NCBI GenBank assembly: GCA_045637985.1
Contig: JAZUAM010000024.1
Location: forward strand, 1-64,000
Reading direction: 5' to 3'
Source of the DNA: CAZU01 sp045637985
GTDB taxonomy: Bacteria > Pseudomonadota > Alphaproteobacteria > RF32 > CAG-239
Length of the DNA: 64,000 nucleotides
Position 1 is the first letter of the stretch; every line of letters starts with the position of its first letter. The notes below the pieces were generated by a model. It saw only the letters and a list, made by a program, of their open reading frames with translations. It had not been told where the DNA came from and did no database searches. A program made the position numbers and the translations under genes. Shown here in pieces: positions 23,803 through 33,374 of this stretch.

Positions 23803-26800
23803 TAATATCTCCAAAATTGTCTTTCCACAAATCTTTGAGCGAATTAGGACTTAGAGCCGAAAGCGGATTAATATCAATTACAGGCTCATCAATATTCCCC
23901 ACAATTTGATAATTTACCGCAAATACAGTACCATCTTTTCCGCTCAACAAAGTACCGACAAGCGGAATTTTTCCTAAAAATGTGTTTAATCCATAGGCCG
24001 GTGCTATCAATCCTCGAATGTCAAACTCTTGATATCCGGTATGATATCCGCCATTTAAGGATATACCGATAACATTACCAAAACCTTTTGCATCTTTTAA
24101 TATAAACCTTGATTTGTAATATTCAAACGGAGCATCAAAGTGGGTAAATGCAATACCGTCTCCGGAAAGCATATCTACAAAACCGGTAAATGATGCTAAT
24201 GTTAACAACTTAGCAAAAACGTTGGTTTTGATTACATTAAAGTCACGAGCTTTGGCATGTCCGACAAATTTTTTATCTGCTCCGCGCTTACCGTTAATGC
24301 TAAGTTGTCCGCCTCGGACATAGTCGTATATTCGTAAAAATCTTAAAGTGGAACCTGCATCATTACTGTCAATGCTCAGAAGATACTCTGAGTTGGGACG
24401 TGGTGTATAATCAAGTTTTAAATATGGCTTGTGATTAGGATTGTTTTTGTTTGATTTAAAATTGCCGACAAGATGCATTTCATTGATACCGATTTTGTTG
24501 CGTATTTGCGCAGAACCGGCAAAGTTGCGAATTGATATTTTGTCATTAGTCCAAAGTTTATCCACGGCAATATTTATATCGGTATCGGGAGTAGTGTCCC
24601 AAATATCTTCATCTTCTTCATCAAGCTGTTGACTGTTTTTCAGAGCGGCTCTTTTTTTACGGCGCTCGGCAATCTTGTCTTCATCTTCAGCAAAAAATGC
24701 CGATAAATCATATGATGAACCGGAAACAATAATTTTGACTTTTTCTTTTGGTTGATAAGAAAAATCAATCTTGGCCTTGGCATTTGTTTTAGGACCTTTT
24801 ATGTCTTTTATATCAACACTTTTAACTCGCCCGTCATCAGCAAAAGAAACACTTCCGTTAAGCTTAAAATCCGGTTTGGTTAAAGTAAATTTCGGTATTG
24901 ACGAAACTTTTGTTCCATCAACATTAATCTGAGCGGTAATTTCGCCATTTGTGCCGGCTTTTTTGGCAAACCCTAGAAAACTGTAATCAATAATTGTTTC
25001 TCGCAAATTTCCATGAATATCTACAATCGTTCGATTATCAGGGTATACCGTAACAATTGCTTTGGTAGGAATTGTTCCTTTGATATGCGGAGCATTTAAG
25101 GCTGAAACATTAAGACCTATTTTTTCTTTAAAGGCATCATCAAAATTAAAACTCACCTGATAACGACGTTGATAATTTTTGGCAACAAAATTTTCATTCC
25201 ATAAAAAAGTCAACGGAAGTCCTTCAATATTAGCCACTCCGGATATATTCATTTCTTGATTGTCTAAACGAAAACTTAATGTTTTGGCCTCAATTGCTTT
25301 ATCTTTAAGTGCTTCTTTTATGAGTACATCACGCAAAACGGCATTAACATCAACCTTAATACTTGCCGGATCCAAATCTTGTCTTAATTCAAATTCCAAT
25401 CCCAAATCAGCAATGGCACTACCCTTTATTATTTCCGGATTAAGTCCCATATCTGTCGGATAATTAAGCGGTTCGTGATCGATTAATTTTAGGATATCCG
25501 TAATCGAACCGATAGCATTAAGTTCTAATTTTAAAAAATTATCTTCTTTATTCAGGTCATATAAATCAACATAACCATGATTTAAGACAACATTATCAGA
25601 TTTGGCTTTGTCTAAATCTATTCGAATATTATGCGATGTAAAAGTTGCCGTCCCATATATATTGGTTACTTTAGGCATGGTGTTAAGATAAACAAGATTA
25701 CCTTCTTCGATATTTGCTTTACCTGACAAATCCTTAAACACAATACCTTTTGTTTTATCATCATAGCCGAAATCAAAAGAAAAAACTCCATTTTTGATTG
25801 TTCCGCCGGATAAACTTTCTTTACACCAATCCCATGCTTTGGCACCAAAATATTTAGGCCAAAAACGGCTTAATTTATCGGTTTCCAATTCTTTGACATT
25901 TGCGGTTAACCGAATAGCTAAATCTTTGTATGATGACTTTAAGAGCCACTCTTTTAGTCCCTTAACTTCAAGTCCCAAAGAAGCCGTTTGATTATCAAGA
26001 TTGAGACCGGCATTTGTAATGTTAATTTGTTCAAGATTACCGCTTAATTCTCCTTTGAGAATCAATCCGGAGATATCATAATCATAGTTTTCATCTTCAG
26101 AAAATTTTATTTTTCCTTTTTCACCATTAAGCTCAAATGATATTCTATCAATTATTTTTTCACTGTTTGCCAATATATCGCTTTTATATTCGGACAAATT
26201 TTGCAAATTAAATACCGTGTTGATATTACCATGCAAAGGTATCCTGATATTATAAAAATCTTGCGATGACGTATTTTGTGTCACTATTTGCAACAAATCA
26301 GCCGGTATTAAATCCGAAAAATAAAAATTTAGTCCGGCTTGAGAATCTTTATAGTTATAATCTATTCCCAAACCTAATGATGATGTACTTTCACCAAACG
26401 GCATCAATGCATTTATTTCCGTGGTCAACTTTGTAAAACCGCGATTAAAATAATAGTTTACATCGCTGAATAACCACCTTTTGCCTAAATCAACCTCTAA
26501 CAACTCTACATCGGCATCGATTATTTGAATATTGTTGATGTAACTCTCGGGGTATGTGTTGTCTTCGGAGTTAAAACGTTCCCAAAATTCTGCAGCAATG
26601 TCATAATAATACTCAAGTTTTTTACGACTGATTTCATCAGAACTTTTTTTATCATCTACCCCATAACTATTAAAGATGAAAATTTTTGCTTGATCAACTT
26701 CTATTGAACTTGGTGCAATAATTCCGCGCAATAATGCCTTTATCGAAAATGACAAGGAAACTTTCGGGGCATTTATGGTAATGGAATTTTCTTTTTTATA

Positions 26801-27052
26801 GACCACATTATTAGCGATTATTCGCAAAGGTTGAACAGAGCGAACCAACTCAAGATTCACGCCATCCAATGATACCTGATAATCAGTATCATCATGATTA
26901 AGCGCGCGAATTATATATGGTTTGAGAAACGGAATAGCGATTGAACCTCGGTAAAGTTGCCATATAAACAGCAATAATCCTACCAGTATAACAACACCGG
27001 CAAAATCGGCAATTTTATGTAATGTATAGCTACGATTACTCAGTTTTTTCAT
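23792..27052 (-). CDS. YhdP/AsmA-like large envelope protein (DUF3971)
   Basis: This 1086-residue protein has one N-terminal membrane helix (about residues 16-36). A very long beta-rich periplasmic region follows, built of many repeats like ANIEEGNLVYLNTMPKVTNIYGTATF, and a C-terminal AsmA_2-like part with GFVDMLSGDGIAFTHFDAPF. This layout matches DUF3971/YhdP proteins, thought to bridge the inner and outer membranes and move phospholipids. One Glu/Lys-rich segment (near 800) may be a flexible spacer. It follows the alpha/beta hydrolase gene with a 17-base overlap, and the small HAD gene overlaps its end. Confidence 0.88.
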   Translation of the reverse strand: MKKLSNRSYTLHKIADFAGVVILVGLLLFIWQLYRGSIAIPFLKPYIIRALNHDDTDYQVSLDGVNLELVRSVQPLRIIANNVVYKKENSITINAPKVSLSFSIKALLRGIIAPSSIEVDQAKIFIFNSYGVDDKKSSDEISRKKLEYYYDIAAEFWERFNSEDNTYPESYINNIQIIDADVELLEVDLGKRWLFSDVNYYFNRGFTKLTTEINALMPFGESTSSLGLGIDYNYKDSQAGLNFYFSDLIPADLLQIVTQNTSSQDFYNIRIPLHGNINTVFNLQNLSEYKSDILANSEKIIDRISFELNGEKGKIKFSEDENYDYDISGLILKGELSGNLEQINITNAGLNLDNQTASLGLEVKGLKEWLLKSSYKDLAIRLTANVKELETDKLSRFWPKYFGAKAWDWCKESLSGGTIKNGVFSFDFGYDDKTKGIVFKDLSGKANIEEGNLVYLNTMPKVTNIYGTATFTSHNIRIDLDKAKSDNVVLNHGYVDLYDLNKEDNFLKLELNAIGSITDILKLIDHEPLNYPTDMGLNPEIIKGSAIADLGLEFELRQDLDPASIKVDVNAVLRDVLIKEALKDKAIEAKTLSFRLDNQEMNISGVANIEGLPLTFLWNENFVAKNYQRRYQVSFNFDDAFKEKIGLNVSALNAPHIKGTIPTKAIVTVYPDNRTIVDIHGNLRETIIDYSFLGFAKKAGTNGEITAQINVDGTKVSSIPKFTLTKPDFKLNGSVSFADDGRVKSVDIKDIKGPKTNAKAKIDFSYQPKEKVKIIVSGSSYDLSAFFAEDEDKIAERRKKRAALKNSQQLDEEDEDIWDTTPDTDINIAVDKLWTNDKISIRNFAGSAQIRNKIGINEMHLVGNFKSNKNNPNHKPYLKLDYTPRPNSEYLLSIDSNDAGSTLRFLRIYDYVRGGQLSINGKRGADKKFVGHAKARDFNVIKTNVFAKLLTLASFTGFVDMLSGDGIAFTHFDAPFEYYKSRFILKDAKGFGNVIGISLNGGYHTGYQEFDIRGLIAPAYGLNTFLGKIPLVGTLLSGKDGTVFAVNYQIVGNIDEPVIDINPLSALSPNSLKDLWKDNFGDINGN

Positions 27053-27989
27053 TGTTTTTCAACCAATTTTCGTGACACGCAAGCCAAAACAAAATATCTT
27101 CCCAATTTTTGTGTTCGTATAAATTTGAGTGTGTCGCGGTATTATCATTATAATTAATCATTACCGGTTTTTCGGCATCATTTGTTATACAACTCATTGA
27201 ACGAACTATCGATGAATTATCTTTCAGCGATTTTTTGATACTAACCATCGGATATTTTGAAACAACTGCTTTACTTAATGCTTTTGCTCTTTGTACGGGA
27301 ACAACCGTATCATTTTGGGTTACCATAAACAAAACAGGAAGTTTTATCTCTGATAATTTCTTTGTGTTGTCATATTTATCTTTAATAATCGTTGAGAATG
27401 GAAATAACGGCCATACTCTATCTTTTGCCACGTTTAAAATACTGTCAAAGGGAACTTCTAATACGAGTGATGCAAAAGAAACGTCTTTTCCCAAAGTATG
27501 AGCGGTGTGAATTGAAGTATAGCTGCCTAAAGACATACCATATAGAATAATGTCTTTGTTTTGCCATCCTTGATTATATAAATATTGAACTGCCGCGATG
27601 GCATCTTCTCCTAAATTTTTTTCATTAATTTTGCCTTTTATTCCGCCAAAACCTCTATATTCGCCGATAAAAGCACCATATCCGGCATTTGTTAAAGGAA
27701 TAAGTTTGTGATAAAAAGCCTCGATATTATGAGAATTACCATGAAAATAAACGACTACTTTATCTTTACGTGTAGGTTTAACATACCAACCGTATAATTC
27801 TGTTCCGTCTGATGATTTATATGTAACCTCTTCTGCCGAGAAACCTTTGGCAATCGCATTGCTCAATAATGATTTTTCGGTTGACGGATTGTAAAAGAAG
27901 TGTTGCGGAAAATAATAAACAGCAAAGCAAAAACCAATATAAGCAACAACTGCAAAAATTGCAAAAAATTTTGCCGTTTTTTTAATCAT
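27036..27989 (-). CDS. Membrane-anchored alpha/beta hydrolase (Bem46-like)
   Basis: This 317-residue protein has an N-terminal membrane helix (about residues 7-27) and an alpha/beta hydrolase domain. The oxyanion-region HGNSHN is near 93-98, the nucleophile elbow YGMSLGSYT near 160, the acid Asp in VTQNDTVVP near 235, and a candidate His near 300 (ATHSNLYEH). These match the Ser–Asp–His triad of the Bem46/YfhR-type family; substrate unknown, with the active site probably outside the inner membrane. It overlaps the end of prfB by eight bases and the start of the AsmA-like gene by 17 bases. Confidence 0.85.
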   Translation of the reverse strand: MIKKTAKFFAIFAVVAYIGFCFAVYYFPQHFFYNPSTEKSLLSNAIAKGFSAEEVTYKSSDGTELYGWYVKPTRKDKVVVYFHGNSHNIEAFYHKLIPLTNAGYGAFIGEYRGFGGIKGKINEKNLGEDAIAAVQYLYNQGWQNKDIILYGMSLGSYTSIHTAHTLGKDVSFASLVLEVPFDSILNVAKDRVWPLFPFSTIIKDKYDNTKKLSEIKLPVLFMVTQNDTVVPVQRAKALSKAVVSKYPMVSIKKSLKDNSSIVRSMSCITNDAEKPVMINYNDNTATHSNLYEHKNWEDILFWLACHENWLKNNEKTE

Positions 27990-29092
27990 TGTTGCCCCCT
28001 AACTTATCGGCCAATGCTGCTGATAAAAATAAATCGATATCACCGTCTAATACCGCTTTAGTGTCGGATGTTTCAACTTCGGTACGCAAATCTTTTACCA
28101 TTTTATAGGGTTGCAAAACATATGAACGTATTTGATAGCCCCAACCGTTGTCTCCTTGACTGTCCCGTTGTTCGTTGGCTTTGTCTTCGCGTTTTTTTAA
28201 TTCCATTTCATAAAGTCTGGCCTTGAGCATTTTCCAAGCGGCTTCACGATTTTGAAACTGAGAACGCTGATTTTGACATTGAACTACAATTCCTGTCGGT
28301 TGGTGAGTGATACGGACAGCAGAATCCGTCTTGTTAATATGTTGTCCGCCCGCTCCCGAAGCACGATATGTATCAACACGACAATCAGCTTCGTTAATCG
28401 TAATTTCAATATTATCATCAATTACCGGATAAACTCCGACAGATGCAAAACTTGTATGTCGTCTGGCATTGCTGTCAAACGGAGATATGCGAACCAATCT
28501 GTGAACACCGGTCTCTGATTTTAACCAACCATACGCATTATGTCCGCTGATTTTGATTGTGGCTGATTTTATACCGGCAACATCGCCTTCGGTTTCTTCA
28601 ACATATTCAACTTTATAATTGTGAGAATCTGCCCAACGAGAATACATTCTTAAAAGCATCTCCGCCCAATCTTGAGCTTCGGTTCCGCCGGAACCGGAAT
28701 GAACCTCTAAAAATGTATCGTTAGCATCTACTTCACCGGACAGCAGAGCTTCTAATTCGGCATGTTTGACAGATGATTGCAGTTCACTTAATTGGTGAGC
28801 TATTTCATCAAGAGTTTCATTATCATCATCAACCTCGGCAAGCTCAGCAAGCTCGCCCAAATCTTTATTTGATTGTTCCATCTGATTGAAATTATTGATG
28901 CTAAACTCAAGATTGTTTTTTTCGCGTGTCAGTTTTTGTGCCTTTTCAGGATTTGACCATAAGTCAGCTTCCGATGTCAGACTTTCGAGTTCTGACAGAC
29001 GGATACAAGCATTTTCATAGTCAAAGAGACCTCCTCAGCAATTCCAAAGATTGCTGAATTGTTTGCATCATTTCGTATATATCCGCACGCAT
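27982..29092 (-). CDS. prfB: Peptide chain release factor 2, made by programmed +1 frameshift
   Basis: RF2 ends translation at UGA and UAA. The gene is read in two parts: 23 codons from ATG at 29092 to 29024, then a +1 shift, then 346 codons from 29022 to the stop at 27982 (369 residues in total, normal for RF2). At the shift site the codons are AGG AGG TCT CTT TGA C. The internal SD-like AGGAGG (29035-29030) is three bases from CTT, as in the classical prfB site. The protein has the GGQ motif in SGAGGQHINK and the stop-reading SPF tripeptide in VRISPFDSNARR. It follows the PBP1A gene after 13 bases. A caller that ignores frameshifting would report only the last 299 codons. Confidence 0.96.
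29020..29035 (-). promoter_or_regulatory. Programmed +1 frameshift site of prfB
   Basis: An SD-like AGGAGG (29035-29030), a TCT spacer and the slippery CTT-TGA-C (29026-29020) stand in one line. Low RF2 slows reading of TGA and favours the shift, so the protein regulates its own level. Spacing and bases agree with the well-known bacterial RF2 site. Confidence 0.95.
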
Positions 29093-29105
29093 TTAACTAA
29101 CTCCC

Positions 29106-31580
29106 TTAATATTCTGCACCGATTTGAATTTCGTCTTCACTTGTATCTTCATAAATAATAGGAGAAACAGGTTGTTCACTATCTTCTGTTGTTACGGCGC
29201 TCACATCCTGTCCGATTACTTTTTGTTTGGCGGCTCTTAAAGCTGCTTCGGGTTTTAAGGCTTCCCATATAACCACGCTATCATTAGGAGTTGCCGGTTT
29301 TCCGGTAGCATGATTGATGCGAACCAATTTAATACCGCTCGGTATACGGAAAGGAACATCCGCCTCATCTTTTAGAGCTTCATTCATAAAATCATAAAAT
29401 ATCGGTAAAGCGGCAGCAGCACCTGTTTCAAATTTTCCTAAAGATTTAGGTTCATCAAACCCGACATATACCGCAACAACCAAATCCGGAGAAAATCCGA
29501 CAAACCACGCATCTTGATTGCGATTGGTAGTACCGGTCTTACCTGCAAGATGTTTACCTAAAGAACGTAATCTGGCTCCGGTTCCATATTGAACCACACC
29601 TTCCATTATGCTAACCATTTGATAGGCACTCAGCGGATCAACTATTTGTTCTCTGTTATCCTCAAGTTGAGGAACGGATTGATTTTCCCATTTGTCAGGA
29701 GAACAGTCTTTACACTCGCGCGTGTCATGTTTGTAAATCGTTGACCCTTTGCGATTTTGAATCCTCTCAATGAGATATGGTTCAATTTTTTTACCGCCAT
29801 TAACCATAATTGCATATGCCGATGCCATATTAATCAGTCTTGTTTCTCCGGCTCCCAATGACATTGACAATAAATGCGGAAGATTAGGATTAACCCCCAT
29901 TTTTTTGGCCTCGGCAGAAACTTTATCCATACCGACATCTTGAGCCAAACGAACAGTCATAAGGTTACGTGACTTTTCAATTCCTTGACGAAGTGTCATT
30001 AATCCGTAGAACTTTTTGGAATAGTTTACAGGTTTCCAGACAGGTTGTCCTTTACCTTGATCCAAGACAAACGGCGCATCCAAAATAAGATCTGTCGGTT
30101 CGTAACCGTTTTCAAGAGCTGTTAAATAAACAATCGGCTTAAATGCAGAACCGGTCTGACGACGAGCTTGTGTTGCACGATTGTATTGAGACTTTTGAAA
30201 AGAATATCCACCAACCATAGCTAAAATTTTACCGGTATGAGGATCCAAAGCTATTAAACCGCCCTCAACATTTGGAAGCTGACGAAGATAGTAACTGTTT
30301 TCAGGCATATTGCGAGATGATGTATCTTTAGCAGAAATCTTTTCTACCAAAATAACATCTCCTACGGATAAAACATCAGACACTTTCTGAGGCTGACCAC
30401 CAACAGATTGATTTTTTAAGTTTTTTCTGGCCCAAGCCAAAACACTTAAAGGTATTTCACCTTTTGAATCGTCTTTAAGTTCTATTTCCGCTTTATCACC
30501 CGAAACTTTTTTTACAACGGCAACTTCCCATGTATCTTTGCTTCCTGCCGGTTTTTCAACCTTAGCAAAAACTTCTTTCCATCCGTCTTCAAACGAAATA
30601 TTTTGCATAGCACCGCGCCATCCGTGACGGCGATCATAATTATCTATTTCTTTTGCAAAAGCTTTGGTTGCTATTTCTTGAAGACGAGGATTGAGGGTTG
30701 TTCGTATCAATAATCCTCCCTCATAAAGAGCATCTTCACCAAATTCTTCTTTTACCTGACGACGTACATCTTCGCTAAAATATTGCGCGTATTTAACCAA
30801 CTCGCCACGACCGGATATAACCTCTAAAGGTTTTGACTTAGCTTCAAGCGCTTCATCTTCGGTAACATATCCGTCTTCAAACATTCTGTCGATTACCCAA
30901 TTTCGACGTGCCACTGCTGCATCATACTTTGTTTTCGGATTATAATTGTTTGGCCCTTTCGGTAAAGCTGCCAAATATGCAACTTCTTCCAAGCTAAGCT
31001 CATCCAACGCTTTGCCGAAATAATTCATTGCTGCTGCGGCAACACCATAGGAACGATTTCCGAGATAAATTTCATTAAGATATAATTCCAAGATATGTTG
31101 TTTGGAAAACGCTTGTTCAATTCTAACAGCCAATAAAGCTTCTTTTATTTTGCGTTTGTAGGACAGTTCTGATGACAGCAAAAAGTTTTTGGCAACTTGC
31201 TGAGTTATTGTAGAAGCCCCTGTGGGACGACGTCCCGAACCCAGATTTTTGACATTAACCAAAACGGCACGAATAATACCTATAAAATCAACACCAAAAT
31301 GATTATAAAAATGCTGATCTTCTGCAGATATAAAAGCTTGTTTAACACGCAAAGGTATCTTATCTTCAGGAACGAACAATCTTTTTTCCGCGGCATATTC
31401 CATCATTACCTGCCCGTCACCGGCATAAAGTCTTGTTGTTACGGCAGGCTCATATTTTTCAAGTTGTCGATATTCCGGCAATTCTTGAGATATCTGCCAA
31501 ACAGATGTTATTATAACAACAAATGCGATTACCGCAAAAAAGAAACATGTACTCAAAAATGATGAAATAGTCTTAAGCAT
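29106..31580 (-). CDS. mrcA: Bifunctional penicillin-binding protein 1A
   Basis: PBP1A polymerises and cross-links peptidoglycan. The 824-residue protein has an N-terminal membrane anchor (about 4-28). A transglycosylase domain follows with SAEDQHFYNHFGVD (catalytic Glu) and TGASTITQQVAKN, and then a transpeptidase domain with SAFKPIVY (Ser–x-x-Lys), SRNLM and KTGTTNRNQDAWF. An OB-like insertion (residues 330-430) is as in alphaproteobacterial PBP1A. The ATG at 31580 is used; the longer frame starts at a TTG. It lies between the amidase gene and prfB, an order common in alphaproteobacteria. Confidence 0.95.
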   Translation of the reverse strand: MLKTISSFLSTCFFFAVIAFVVIITSVWQISQELPEYRQLEKYEPAVTTRLYAGDGQVMMEYAAEKRLFVPEDKIPLRVKQAFISAEDQHFYNHFGVDFIGIIRAVLVNVKNLGSGRRPTGASTITQQVAKNFLLSSELSYKRKIKEALLAVRIEQAFSKQHILELYLNEIYLGNRSYGVAAAAMNYFGKALDELSLEEVAYLAALPKGPNNYNPKTKYDAAVARRNWVIDRMFEDGYVTEDEALEAKSKPLEVISGRGELVKYAQYFSEDVRRQVKEEFGEDALYEGGLLIRTTLNPRLQEIATKAFAKEIDNYDRRHGWRGAMQNISFEDGWKEVFAKVEKPAGSKDTWEVAVVKKVSGDKAEIELKDDSKGEIPLSVLAWARKNLKNQSVGGQPQKVSDVLSVGDVILVEKISAKDTSSRNMPENSYYLRQLPNVEGGLIALDPHTGKILAMVGGYSFQKSQYNRATQARRQTGSAFKPIVYLTALENGYEPTDLILDAPFVLDQGKGQPVWKPVNYSKKFYGLMTLRQGIEKSRNLMTVRLAQDVGMDKVSAEAKKMGVNPNLPHLLSMSLGAGETRLINMASAYAIMVNGGKKIEPYLIERIQNRKGSTIYKHDTRECKDCSPDKWENQSVPQLEDNREQIVDPLSAYQMVSIMEGVVQYGTGARLRSLGKHLAGKTGTTNRNQDAWFVGFSPDLVVAVYVGFDEPKSLGKFETGAAAALPIFYDFMNEALKDEADVPFRIPSGIKLVRINHATGKPATPNDSVVIWEALKPEAALRAAKQKVIGQDVSAVTTEDSEQPVSPIIYEDTSEDEIQIGAEY

Positions 31581-31654
31581 AATCCTAACCAAGCGCAAAA
31601 ATTTATTAAATTTCCGTTTATTGTTTTAGTAAAAAAATATCGTACTGTCAAATA

Positions 31655-32878
31655 TTAATGCTTGGGATTTTGAAAATATTTATCAATTGCTTTAACTGTT
31701 GCTTCCGCAAGTTTGCGACGATATGATTTTTGACGCAGTTGACGTTCTTCCGTAGGGTTGGAAAGATAGCCCAATTCAAGCAAAACAGACGGAACATCGG
31801 GAGCTTTTAAGACGGCAAATCCGGCAAAACGATGTGTGTTGCTTACTGTTTTTACAATTCGAGACATTTGGTTACTTAAAAGTGTTGCAAATTCTGACGA
31901 TGAGTTGTTTGTTTCACGCTGTGCCAAATTAAGCAAAATATCGCTGACTTCTTTAGAGTGTTCGGCAAAATTAAGACCGGCAACAATATCTGCTTTATTT
32001 TCTTTTTCTGCCAATGCGGCAGCCTCTTTATCGGATGCCGTTTCAGACAAAGTATAAACAGACAAACCTACGGCTTTACGGTTTCTGGCGCTGTCGGCGT
32101 GTATTGATATGAATAAATCGGCATCATATTTGCGAGCTATTTTTACCCTGTCACGTAAAGGAATAAAGACATCACGCCCACGCGTTAAATAAACTTTGTA
32201 TTGAGTTTTTTTATCCAGTAATTCCTTAAGTTCTTTAGACATCGACAATGTAATGTTTTTTTCATAAGTTCCGCTATATCCGATGGCTCCGGGATCAACT
32301 CCGCCATGTCCGGCATCAATAACAATTACTTTGCGTTTGCTTTGTTGAACTTTAGCCTTAGGTGTGTAATCTACATTTTTTTTAGAATTATCACCAAACG
32401 AATCGTAGTCATCACTACTGAAAGCATTGGTGTTACCCAGTCTGGACATAAAATCCCGTTCACTGGCCGCTTCCAAATCAATGGCAAAGCGCCAATTAAA
32501 ATTGCTTTGCGGAGGTAGCATAAATACTTTTTTAATTAAAACAGGTTTTAACAAATCAAAAACTATTCGTACACCTTTAACACCCGTTGAACCGACACGA
32601 ACATTTTCAACAAATACATTCTCGTCTTTGTTTGAAGATACGGCGGGAGAAACCGCCACGCCTTGCGTATCGATAACCAATCTGTTGGGCGAGCTTAAGG
32701 TAAAAACTTTGTAATCGAATTTAGAATCGGCATCAAATACTATACGAACATTGCCTACCCCCTGCCCTATGCGAAGCCCCGTTATCTTAGCCGCATAAGC
32801 ATTTTGGGCAAACAACACAAAAACCGTCAATAATATTGACAGCATTATATGATGTATTTTCAGCCTTTGTTTTTCCAT
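31655..32878 (-). CDS. amiC: N-acetylmuramoyl-L-alanine amidase (AmiC-type)
   Basis: This enzyme cuts the amide bond between muramic acid and the stem peptide during cell separation. The 407-residue protein has a signal peptide (ending near AYAA, residue 30). An N-terminal AMIN domain (about 32-135) targets it to septal peptidoglycan. The C-terminal Amidase_3 domain carries zinc ligands in VIDAGHGGVDPGAIG and FISIHADSARN, and the catalytic Glu in LLELGYLSN. A basic linker joins the two. The start follows AGGAG. It lies upstream of PBP1A on the same strand. Confidence 0.93.
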   Translation of the reverse strand: MEKQRLKIHHIMLSILLTVFVLFAQNAYAAKITGLRIGQGVGNVRIVFDADSKFDYKVFTLSSPNRLVIDTQGVAVSPAVSSNKDENVFVENVRVGSTGVKGVRIVFDLLKPVLIKKVFMLPPQSNFNWRFAIDLEAASERDFMSRLGNTNAFSSDDYDSFGDNSKKNVDYTPKAKVQQSKRKVIVIDAGHGGVDPGAIGYSGTYEKNITLSMSKELKELLDKKTQYKVYLTRGRDVFIPLRDRVKIARKYDADLFISIHADSARNRKAVGLSVYTLSETASDKEAAALAEKENKADIVAGLNFAEHSKEVSDILLNLAQRETNNSSSEFATLLSNQMSRIVKTVSNTHRFAGFAVLKAPDVPSVLLELGYLSNPTEERQLRQKSYRRKLAEATVKAIDKYFQNPKH

Positions 32879-33374
32879 TACAACTCCTAAATATCCTATC
32901 TTAGGATTATAGCTCAGACTTATTTACAATGTGTTAAAAAAAATTATAAAGATAGTAAAAATATTGTTGTGTTTTTAATCAAAGCTGTATATGCTGTTTG
33001 TAAAGTTTTGGCAAATATATTTATCGAAGCCGGCTCAGTTTGATAAAAGAGTAAATGTTTTGTTAGCCGTAGTTTTGATATCGCCGCTTTTTCATAACGA
33101 TTAGGTGCTGCATTGCCGAAACTTATAAAGCAAGTTTTTGCTGAGAGTTTTTAAAGATTTTTAATGGTCGATCGCCAATCAACAACAATAAATTATGATT
33201 GACCTATATACAAATTGAGCGCAATCCTATGGAATAAATAAGTCGCTCCGAATTGTATTTTTTTAACGTAACAGCTTTGTCTGTATTGCGTTTTTGTGTA
33301 TATCTTTAAACTCTCCTGTATATTATAAAAAAATATAACTGCGTTGCGCGGTAAAAAGTTGGGAGATTATATTT
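32879..33374. promoter_or_regulatory. Divergent intergenic region; presumed long rne leader
   Basis: This 496-base stretch between the amidase gene (leftward) and rne (rightward) shows no open reading frame worth calling. A small inverted repeat ATCCTA-TCT-TAGGAT at 32893-32907 is next to the amidase start. The right half is AT-rich with GC-richer islands (33051-33130, 33290-33300) that could fold. In other bacteria rne has a long 5' leader through which RNase E controls its own mRNA, so such a role is plausible here. I see no clear promoter consensus. Confidence 0.4.

Noticed and set aside
29106..31598. PBP1A start at 31598
   Set aside because: This start is a TTG with no binding site; the ATG six codons later is preferred.
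32893..32907. Operator palindrome ATCCTA-TCT-TAGGAT at the amidase start
   Set aside because: Six-base arms in AT-rich DNA are common by chance; no second copy was seen.
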